In this document: one piece after another, positions 43,229-50,119 of the stretch
Layout of the letters: each line of letters starts with the position of its first letter
How positions within the stretch are numbered: the stretch's first letter is position 1
Assembly: GCA_964422415.1 (NCBI GenBank)
Contig: CAYRBI010000002.1
Coordinates: forward strand, 1 to 64,000
DNA: 64,000 bases
Reading direction: 5' to 3'
DNA from: OLB16 sp964422415
Lineage (GTDB): Bacteria; Hinthialibacterota; Hinthialibacteria; OLB16
Notes under the pieces: generated by a model
The model's input: only the letters and a program-made list of their open reading frames with translations
Database searches by the model: none
What the model was told of the DNA's origin: nothing
Program-made: the position numbers and the translations under genes

Positions 43229-43943
43229 TATCATTCTCCCGGTCTGAAGACCATGTCCGGCTCAATTCGGGAATTCCTCCTGGTAACCATTTCTCGGTCT
43301 GCTGCTTCATGGTGCGAAGTTTTTTGAGTGCATTCTGTGCTTTTTCCGCGAGCTCCTGCACCTGTTGCTGGGTGAGTTCGACCTCAGTAGCGACAGGAAG
43401 GCCATCAGCCCCTTCCGCCACTATTCTCAGCCGGGTATATGGAATCACTCCTTCGATGTTTTCTCGGCTTTCATCGAAGATTGGCCGAAGGTCACAAATG
43501 AGCTGGACATCTTCAAGAGCTTGGCCAGTGGCCTTTTCGAGGTGCTCGGCCTTCCGGAATCTCTCCAGAGCGCCATAGGGTCTGACAATACGCTTCAGAG
43601 TCTTCTTGATGTTTTGGTAGATTTCCTCCGAGACCTTTCCTTGGTTCTCGGTCCTCCATTCGTCGACATGTTCAATGAACTCGTCGAGGGTGTCAGGTTT
43701 GATGTTGACAAGTACACGAAAGACAGCACGAGCTTGCTTCGAGTCAAGGATTTCTTTGGTAATAAGAGAGGATATTCTTGATGGGTCCAGGAACCCTTTC
43801 ACCTTCTCAAGGGACTCGCATAGTCTCTCAAGTTGGTTCTCTACAATGTTCCCTACGATACAAAGATCGTCGATAACTGGGTCTCCAATTGGCTGACTTC
43901 CGAAAGGGGGGAATCCGCGTATATATAGGACAGGTTCACTCAT
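43221..43943 (-). CDS. Unknown protein, first gene of the cassette
   Basis: A 240-aa cytoplasmic protein without a named family that I can assign. Residues 30-140 are helical. The segment CDLRPIFDESRENIEGVIPY then leads into a beta-strand/helix end (TRLRIVAEGADGL, VEVELTQQQVQELAEKAQNA) that looks like a COMM-type domain, where strands on a small molecule-sized sheet are followed by a long helix; this is a weak pattern match. It is followed by the coupled helical protein and the possible hydrolase. A scaffold or regulator role is only a guess. Confidence 0.65.
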   Translation of the reverse strand: MSEPVLYIRGFPPFGSQPIGDPVIDDLCIVGNIVENQLERLCESLEKVKGFLDPSRISSLITKEILDSKQARAVFRVLVNIKPDTLDEFIEHVDEWRTENQGKVSEEIYQNIKKTLKRIVRPYGALERFRKAEHLEKATGQALEDVQLICDLRPIFDESRENIEGVIPYTRLRIVAEGADGLPVATEVELTQQQVQELAEKAQNALKKLRTMKQQTEKWLPGGIPELSRTWSSDRENDNE

Positions 43944-44076
43944 GGGATCTTGACCACCAGCATCTCATCGGTACATAAAGATGTGCATTGGAAAAGGAAA
44001 GTTTCTCTTTTTAGAGTAGGAAAGAAAGGCAAAGAAAGCAAGCTCAACAAGCTTCTGTTGGAGATGTGAGCAGCCC

Positions 44077-44394
44077 CTATTTCCCCCTTCCCTTCGTCAG
44101 TTCCCGGATGTGCTCCTCCACCAAGGCCTTGGGACACCGCCGCAAGAAGGTCCGCAGACAGAGGTACAGCACGATGATGTCATCCAGATAGCCCAGGTAG
44201 ACCAAGGGGAAATCCTTGAGCAAGTCCAACGGCATCACCAAGTAAAAGACCCCAAAGTAGGGTAGCAGTTTGAGGTAAGCGGGGACTCGCCGGTCATTGA
44301 GCAACCTGAAGATCAACCGGACCAGGGTGGGCAGGTGATAGAGGAAGCGTGCCAGTTGGACTGGGGAGGCCAAGATGAGCGGAAAACGCATCAT
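44077..44394 (-). CDS. DUF1232 (YkvA-like) membrane protein
   Basis: A 105-aa small membrane protein. The DUF1232 signature is visible: a helix with LKLLPYFGVFYLVMPLDLLKD and then VYLGYLDDIIVLYLCLR. Function of the family is unknown. ATG 44394 lies just after GCGGAG; the frame extends to a TTG at 44406. It is immediately downstream of the GH-A glycosidase on the same strand (about 18 bases), so it may be read through with it. Confidence 0.85.
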   Translation of the reverse strand: MMRFPLILASPVQLARFLYHLPTLVRLIFRLLNDRRVPAYLKLLPYFGVFYLVMPLDLLKDFPLVYLGYLDDIIVLYLCLRTFLRRCPKALVEEHIRELTKGRGK

Positions 44395-44412
44395 ACTACT
44401 CCGCAAAGGTTC

Positions 44413-46176
44413 TCATTGGGTGATGTTGAGATACCCGAAGCTTTGAGGAGGAGCGGTAAAACCGCCATCCTTCAATACCTCGAGGGTTCCCGATTCGCGG
44501 TCACCCTGCAATGTCGCTTCGGTCTGGATACGCACCTTCTCACCCACAGCGCCCACAATCTTCACAGGGATGGATTGACCGGTGGTATTGACCCAGAAGA
44601 GGGTGCTGCCCACCACAGCGCCCTTGATCTGGCGGGGGTGGGTAGACTCCACACGCCTGACCCTCTCGCCAGCCTCGGTCTCGCGCGTGAAATTAGCCCA
44701 GGCATGGTAGACCGGACGGACCTGCCAGTTGTCGTCCTTATAGTTCCACAATCCATAGTTCATGAAGCCACCACCTGGATACACCATCTCATGCAGGCAC
44801 CACATGGAATACCCGGCCACACCCAGGTTCAAGCCATCGATCACGAACTCGGTGGACCAAACAGCATAGGGATAGGTTTCCATGATGGGATTCACAAGGG
44901 TTCCCGAACGGTCGTCATGGAATCCAAACTCTCCCACGATAAAGGATTTCCGGGGAGTCTTCGCGGCCAGGGGCTCCAACCGGCTCTGGAAGAAATAAGA
45001 GGCAAGGAGGCGGTCAGCGAAGGCGAAATAACGGTGCGAGGAGAAGAGGTCGGCCGTCTTAAAATAACCCTCATCCTCTACAGACTGACGGAACCAGTTG
45101 GTATCTTGGGCATCATCACTACCGACGATACGGATCTGGAGACCTCTTCGGATGAACTCTTGTTTCACGAGTTGATGGATCTTGGAGAAGGCCTCAAAGG
45201 AGTATCCAAAGGCGGTGAAGGCGCCATTGGGCTCATTGCTCAAAGTCCAGTCACCGATGCAGGTGTAGCCCTTCTTACGGATAAGGTACTCATAGAGTTC
45301 GCCAATGGCATGAGCATATTTCTCCGGCTGGCCATATGGATCTTTCATCCCCCATTCAGCTCCGGCGAGATTCACACGCGCGCCGATGCGTTGGTACAGA
45401 TCAAGCGAACGATAGTGGCTGAGCATGTTGGGTGAGTCGAAGGTGAAGGTTTCCCAGTCGCCAGAGGGGCACCAGTCGGGATGCCAAATGAACATGCGCA
45501 CCCAATCCGGGTCCATCCACTCAATACGTCCTTCACGGATCTTGTAGTCTTCTTCAGTGACCCCACGGGCAGCATTTTCGGGGCTATAGAACCAACCATC
45601 ATCTTCGGCCCCAAAGCCATTGATCGATTCGCAGGGAGATTCATTGGTGACCGTGAGTGTAGCCGGACCCTCGATTGGTTTAAGCGGGCCCAGAGAGTGT
45701 TTCTCAAGCACGGCCTCATCGAAAAAGGCTTCGCCACGGCCATTGAGGAGGAGGGTCATCCGTCCTTTGACCGTCCCAGGAGGAGCGATGGCCTCCTGGC
45801 TGATCGTGGTCCAGGTGTTGTCCTCAAAAAGCCGTGAGGACTGGGAAAAGACCAGGCGTTCTCCCGCTTGGTTGCAAAACTCGATGCTCATGTAGGCTCC
45901 GACCCCTTCCCGGGTTCCCTTCCCTTTGGCGAGAGCCTTGGCGGACAGGACATCACCCTCTTGGGCAGGAACCTCTTGATACAAGAGCGGGAAACCAATT
46001 TCATCGGTAGAGCCAACTGTAATCCGGGCTGCAGTTCTTCCATCCTCATGAACCGCCTCCATTCGGATGGTGTTGGTACTCTTAAGCCATCCTTCGAGGC
46101 CCTGTTCGAAAGAGGGATTAACAAGCAGATTGGGAGAGGCTGCAATGATAATGGAAAGTGCCAAGTATGTGATCAC
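44413..46176 (-). CDS. Secreted GH-A clan glycoside hydrolase with CBM-like domain
   Basis: A 587-aa exported glycosidase. A short signal peptide (LALSIIIAA) precedes a jelly-roll CBM4_9-like domain (about 15-155; NLLVNPSFEQGLEGW). A TIM-barrel catalytic domain of clan GH-A follows (GH30/GH39/GH5-like), with a likely acid/base Glu in WTLSNEPNG near 325 and nucleophile in FIVGEFGFHDD near 425, then a beta-sandwich tail. The family cannot be fixed by eye. I chose GTG 46176, which has GAGG 8 bases upstream; TTG 46182 is the other option. With the GH51 gene it indicates hemicellulose use. Confidence 0.8.
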   Translation of the reverse strand: MITYLALSIIIAASPNLLVNPSFEQGLEGWLKSTNTIRMEAVHEDGRTAARITVGSTDEIGFPLLYQEVPAQEGDVLSAKALAKGKGTREGVGAYMSIEFCNQAGERLVFSQSSRLFEDNTWTTISQEAIAPPGTVKGRMTLLLNGRGEAFFDEAVLEKHSLGPLKPIEGPATLTVTNESPCESINGFGAEDDGWFYSPENAARGVTEEDYKIREGRIEWMDPDWVRMFIWHPDWCPSGDWETFTFDSPNMLSHYRSLDLYQRIGARVNLAGAEWGMKDPYGQPEKYAHAIGELYEYLIRKKGYTCIGDWTLSNEPNGAFTAFGYSFEAFSKIHQLVKQEFIRRGLQIRIVGSDDAQDTNWFRQSVEDEGYFKTADLFSSHRYFAFADRLLASYFFQSRLEPLAAKTPRKSFIVGEFGFHDDRSGTLVNPIMETYPYAVWSTEFVIDGLNLGVAGYSMWCLHEMVYPGGGFMNYGLWNYKDDNWQVRPVYHAWANFTRETEAGERVRRVESTHPRQIKGAVVGSTLFWVNTTGQSIPVKIVGAVGEKVRIQTEATLQGDRESGTLEVLKDGGFTAPPQSFGYLNITQ

Positions 46177-46216
46177 AATCAAGACCTCGAACTAGGGATT
46201 TGAATTTTAACTGTAA

Positions 46217-46441
46217 CTACTGGAGCTTCGAGATAAGATAGAGTATTGCACTCAAGATGATGCTGAGAAAGAGGCAAGTGGTGATGGGGAAGTAAATCTT
46301 AAGCCCAGGTCGTTCCACATAGATATCACCGGGCATACGTCCAAGGAATGAAAACGGACCACTAAAAACAAGTAGGCCTCCCACTATGACTAGCAGGAGG
46401 CCTGTTATTATCAATCCCTTGCCTAGTGTAATCTGTAACAT
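46217..46441 (-). CDS. DUF2905 family small membrane protein
   Basis: A 74-aa protein with two membrane segments (LIITGLLLVIVGGLLVFSG and FPITTCLFLSIILSAILYL) and the family loop FLGRMPGDIYVERPGLKIYF. Function unknown. ATG 46441 shares its A with the TGA stop of the upstream gene (TGATG), so translation is coupled to the winged-helix-like protein. Confidence 0.88.
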   Translation of the reverse strand: MLQITLGKGLIITGLLLVIVGGLLVFSGPFSFLGRMPGDIYVERPGLKIYFPITTCLFLSIILSAILYLISKLQ

Positions 46442-46908
46442 CAAGCCGCTGAGTAGCGCCGTCCTTCGTTCCGGACCACCCGTCCAGCCTTGACTAATGC
46501 GCTTAAAGCAATGGCTACGCTCGTACCCAAGGAAACCTTGCTGCCCTCATACCAACCCTTATTGAGAATGGCATCGCGGATATCTTTCGGACGGGAGGGT
46601 TCTGCCTTCTCACGAAGAATATCAATCACTAGATCCTCGATGGGGCGTCCGGACACATTTCCCTTACCACGGGATCCGCGTACTTCCTTGCCACCTTGTA
46701 TATCAGCGATCTTGCTGCGTATCTCCTCGAGCTCGGCGGCAAGCTTGGCTTCACGTTTTTGGAGACGATTCAGCTCACGTTGGTTACGAACGATACTCTT
46801 CTCGGAGGAAATTCGTGCTTGTTCCTTAATAATCTCCTGGATATCATCCTTGCTGAGACCTATTAGAAGTTTCGCAAGTTTCTGTTTCTTGTTATCTTCA
46901 ATTGTCAT
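46441..46908 (-). CDS. Coiled-coil protein with winged-helix-like C-terminus
   Basis: A 155-aa protein I do not recognise. Residues 1-70 form a charged coiled coil (RNQRELNRLQKREAKLAAEL); a Gly/Arg linker follows. Residues 88-155 (IEDLVIDILREKAEPSRPKD, GTSVAIALSALVKAGRVVR) look like a winged helix of the type that ends in a basic wing before the C-terminus (NEGRRYS). DNA binding is likely but unproven. It is divergent from the YggX-like gene. Confidence 0.72.
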   Translation of the reverse strand: MTIEDNKKQKLAKLLIGLSKDDIQEIIKEQARISSEKSIVRNQRELNRLQKREAKLAAELEEIRSKIADIQGGKEVRGSRGKGNVSGRPIEDLVIDILREKAEPSRPKDIRDAILNKGWYEGSKVSLGTSVAIALSALVKAGRVVRNEGRRYSAA

Positions 46909-47091
46909 GTCTTTAATCCCCCTATAGTAATTGAGATAATATATTACCAGTCTGACTGTCTGTAAAGACTAGACCCGTACAGATTTGTGTGATCCACCCC
47001 TCTTCCACAAGTCTCCAAGGACACTAAAATAGCGGCAGTCATGGAATGGCAGGCAGTCAGCCTAGCCAGTTTCCAATAAGAGAGGATCCCC

Positions 47092-47370
47092 ATGTCATTT
47101 ACTTGTAAACGTTGTGGCGCGACCGAAGGACAATTCGAGAAAACCCCCTATGCTGGGCCCATCGGGGCCCTGATTGTTGAGAATACCTGTGAGAAATGTT
47201 GGAAGGATTGGATGGATGCCTCGCTCATTATGTTGAACGAGTACCGTATGAACCTACTCGATCCCAGACACGCGGAATTATATGACAAACAAATGCTCGC
47301 GTTCCTGGGTCTCTCTGAAGATTCCGATTCACCAAGTCTCAACCTGAAGGCACCGGATCCGCAGAAATAG
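47092..47370 (+). CDS. YggX-like Fe(II)-trafficking protein with added zinc ribbon
   Basis: A 92-aa protein of the YggX family, thought to carry iron or protect Fe-S proteins from oxidation. Family marks are PYAGPIGALIVENTCEKCW, the WMDASLIMLNEYRMNLLD helix and a C-terminal helix. Unlike E. coli YggX it has two Cys pairs, CKRC near residue 5 and CEKC near residue 38, which could bind zinc or iron. GAGAGG precedes the ATG. A two-way terminator follows. Confidence 0.82.
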   Translation: MSFTCKRCGATEGQFEKTPYAGPIGALIVENTCEKCWKDWMDASLIMLNEYRMNLLDPRHAELYDKQMLAFLGLSEDSDSPSLNLKAPDPQK

Positions 47371-47412
47371 TGACTGACTCCCGGTCATAAGGGAGTAGTT
47401 CTTTATAGACTG

Positions 47413-47474
47413 TTGAAAAAGAACATGGTTGTGGAGCCGGCTTCACGTGGCAACCACAACCTCAACTTTTTCAA
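47413..47474. terminator. Bidirectional terminator between convergent genes
   Basis: TTGAAAAAG (47413-47421) pairs with CTTTTTCAA (47466-47474) and GGTTGTGG (47427-47434) with CCACAACC (47454-47461), with a small internal loop. The A-run and T-run at the ends suit termination in both directions, between the YggX-like gene and the VWA gene. Confidence 0.65.
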
Positions 47475-47492
47475 TGGGCTACAGGAACTCTC

Positions 47493-48647
47493 TCAGAAGA
47501 GCCAGGGGAACTTTTTAGGAGCGGGGTAGGTGGCGACAGCATTGGCGCCAGCATAACGCACAATCACTGTCCGGTCGGAGCCATCTTTCGCATCTTCGGT
47601 GGCACGGTAGGTGAGACTGACATAGCCCTCATCGCCACGGCCCAGCTCCCGTGCAATCTCGGTGTAAAGGTCATCGATATCAACACCTTTGGGAGAGTAC
47701 AAGAACTCGCCACCGGTATCATTCGCCATCCGTTCGAGCCCATCCCGGTCAATTTCCGCGCCAATCCCAATAATATAGATGGGAACACGGAGCTTTTGCG
47801 CGGCGGAAACCGCCTGTTGCAGCGAGGCATGAGAAAGCTGGCTCCCTGTCCCATCATCATCTTTCCCATCCGTCAACAGTATGATGGCCTTGTGCCCACC
47901 ACAGCCACGTAAATTCTCTACACCCATATAGACTGAGTCATAGAGAGCGGTAAAGCCACGCGGGTAGAGGTTGTTGATCCCCTTGACCATCCGCTTCTTA
48001 CTCTTGGTCATCGGAGCCAATTGGATGGGTTGGCTATTAAAACCAACTACCGCAGCCTGGTCATCATCACGCAAACGTCCCACAAAGCGTACCGCTGCCG
48101 CGATCACATTCCCCATGTATCTCTGCATCGAGCCACTGCTATCAACCAAGATCGCCAAGCTGATGGGATCTCCGGGATATTGCGAGGGAACCGCGGGAGC
48201 TACATCGCTGATAACCTGAGGAGCTTCATCCTCAGACACCTCGAAGCCCCTAAAATTGATCTGAAGAGAGGGCAATCCATTAGGATCGCGGACTTGGAGT
48301 AAAACCAGGATCTCGGGAAAGTCACTGCGGTCAATCCCGATAATGTTAAGCCGTTTACCATCCCAACCGGAAACGATATCCGTGTCGCGGGAGGTGGATC
48401 TGTTGCCTTTGGGACGGGCATCTTCAATCAGTGGCTCCACCGGAGTTGGCTCTGGTATCGTTGGAGATGACTCGTCAATGGAAGGAGTTGCCGCCTCCAC
48501 ACCCGGAAGTGGACGCGGAACCGCTACGCCATGCACTGCGGAGGGCAGGGAAAGGAAACTCAATATATCTGGAAAGAACTCCGCCCGCACGGGAGTAATG
48601 ACGGCGGCGAGACAGAGGATTCCAGTAAAAAAATGCCCGGTCTTCAT
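47493..48647 (-). CDS. Exported VWA-domain protein
   Basis: A 384-aa protein. A signal peptide (HFFTGILCLAAVITPVRA) is followed by a Pro/Glu-rich linker (about 40-90) and a von Willebrand factor A domain (about 160-340). The MIDAS motif DSSGSMQ, the threonine in GFTALYDSVYMGV and the aspartate in LLTDGKDDD are all present, so metal-dependent binding is likely. The C-terminal 40 residues form a beta region (YVSLTYRATEDAKDGSDRTV). Ligand unknown. ATG 48647 follows GGAGG. Confidence 0.88.
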   Translation of the reverse strand: MKTGHFFTGILCLAAVITPVRAEFFPDILSFLSLPSAVHGVAVPRPLPGVEAATPSIDESSPTIPEPTPVEPLIEDARPKGNRSTSRDTDIVSGWDGKRLNIIGIDRSDFPEILVLLQVRDPNGLPSLQINFRGFEVSEDEAPQVISDVAPAVPSQYPGDPISLAILVDSSGSMQRYMGNVIAAAVRFVGRLRDDDQAAVVGFNSQPIQLAPMTKSKKRMVKGINNLYPRGFTALYDSVYMGVENLRGCGGHKAIILLTDGKDDDGTGSQLSHASLQQAVSAAQKLRVPIYIIGIGAEIDRDGLERMANDTGGEFLYSPKGVDIDDLYTEIARELGRGDEGYVSLTYRATEDAKDGSDRTVIVRYAGANAVATYPAPKKFPWLF

Positions 48648-48923
48648 GGCATCCTCCAGTATCGGTTGTTCTCCCCACAATCTTCAATTAGAATATAAAT
48701 TTAATCACTCAAGCTCATTAGATAGAGCCAGTTATGATCATTCAGGCATTTCATCCATACACGAAAGATGCACAGATTGTAAACAAGTTTACCAGAGATG
48801 AGAGGGAAGAGGAATTCTCGACTGGTAGTCAACAAAGGAAAGTGCTCTTGTTTGCACCTTCTACAAAGATAAACATGTTATTCTCATAGTCCTTATCATC
48901 TCGATGTGGATGGAGAAACCCTT

Positions 48924-49928
48924 TTGAGATTCCATTGCTGCCACCATTTTAAATCTTTCTTACTTCTGGTCATCACGAGTACGCTCCTGATGGGGCAACC
49001 ATCCGCCGGGGCGGAGATCTCCTCCCCCAGTGCCGTGCCGGAGAATCAGATCAAGAGTGCTTCTACATGCCCGCCAGTCTTCCTTCCGCAGAATGTGAAT
49101 GGATTGAATGGCCCCTTTACCTTCAACCTGTGGGCACTGGAGGGGTGTGCGATTCAAGAACGGATCAAGCTGACCTTGACCTATTCCTTCGCTCTGTTTG
49201 GGATCAATCCCAGTACAGGGATTGTGCCGGGCCCCAACTTCTCACTCGAGAAAACAACGGCAACGAAAGGGACAGCGGGGTATACCGATCTCTCCCTCAC
49301 GCTCGATCGTGTGGGTGAGGCGGTACCAGATGAGCTGCTTGTCTCGCTCACAGCCCAAGCGGTGTACGGATTCCCTTTCGAGAAAAGCGGAACCCTGGAA
49401 TGGACACAGTTCCGTGTGGATCAGGGCGAAGACATCAGCAGCCAGATCGCCCCGGTCCTGATCATGCAGTCCTCACTCCCCGCGAAACCGGTTCTGTCAC
49501 TACCCGATCCGGTCACCTGCACCGGATTTCAAGCGAACTGGCTCCCCAATCAGGACAGCGAAGATGTGCTGACATACACAGCCTCGGTGAGTGGATCAAC
49601 TGGAGAGATAGCCTCGACGATTGTGCCGGCCACTCAAACCTCGGTGATGCTGGATGGCCTGTCACCTGGTATGCCCTATACTCTAGGGCTGACTGCCACA
49701 AACGCGGCTGGTGAGAGCCAATTGGCTACGCTTCAGGTCACCACTCGTTACGAACCAACCGGAAGTCAACAGAGGATTCTTCTTGAGCAAATGCCCCACG
49801 AATGGGATCCCGTTGGTCAGTCAGATGGATCGCTCCAATCCGCAGTTCCCTCTCCCGCGGACATGGACCTTGATGGGCGTGTAAACGCGGTAGATACAAT
49901 CGAAATCCTACACAATCATAACCAATAG
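48924..49928 (+). CDS. Exported cohesin-like/FN3/dockerin-like protein
   Basis: A 334-aa protein. A signal peptide (SFLLLVITSTLLMGQPSAGA) precedes a beta domain of about 130 residues, a fibronectin type III-like domain (about 190-280; VTCTGFQANWLP, LSPGMPYTLGLTATNAAGES), and half a dockerin at the C-terminus (DMDLDGRVNAVDTIEILHN). The start is uncertain: TTG 48924 has GGAGA about 7 bases upstream, while GTG 48906 has no clear ribosome site. Like the 970-aa protein it ends in a dockerin-type loop, which suggests anchoring to a partner on the surface, but no typical cohesin gene was seen. Confidence 0.75.
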   Translation: MRFHCCHHFKSFLLLVITSTLLMGQPSAGAEISSPSAVPENQIKSASTCPPVFLPQNVNGLNGPFTFNLWALEGCAIQERIKLTLTYSFALFGINPSTGIVPGPNFSLEKTTATKGTAGYTDLSLTLDRVGEAVPDELLVSLTAQAVYGFPFEKSGTLEWTQFRVDQGEDISSQIAPVLIMQSSLPAKPVLSLPDPVTCTGFQANWLPNQDSEDVLTYTASVSGSTGEIASTIVPATQTSVMLDGLSPGMPYTLGLTATNAAGESQLATLQVTTRYEPTGSQQRILLEQMPHEWDPVGQSDGSLQSAVPSPADMDLDGRVNAVDTIEILHNHNQ

Positions 49929-50033
49929 CGGGACGAAGGAGGTTTTCGAGACAACTGGGATTTTCACTCAGGTGCATTCCTCATCAAAAAACTACCTTTC
50001 AGGCCACTTTTTTGACCAGGGAAGGGATTTGGG

Positions 50034-50063
50034 TTGACACTTCCAAAACCTCATCCCTACGCT
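50034..50063 (+). promoter_or_regulatory. Possible sigma-70 promoter of the Met-rich protein gene
   Basis: TTGACA at 50034-50039 and TACGCT at 50058-50063, 18 bases apart, 57 bases upstream of the start. The -10 is weak, so the call is tentative. Confidence 0.4.
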
Positions 50064-50119
50064 TAGATTACTGGGTTGTCTCGGAGGCCACGGGCTTGCG
50101 GCCTCGAAAGGATTGAATC

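Noticed and set aside
44335..45435. 366-aa plus-strand reading frame
   Set aside because: It is antisense to the GH-A glycosidase and DUF1232 genes, which have clear motifs.
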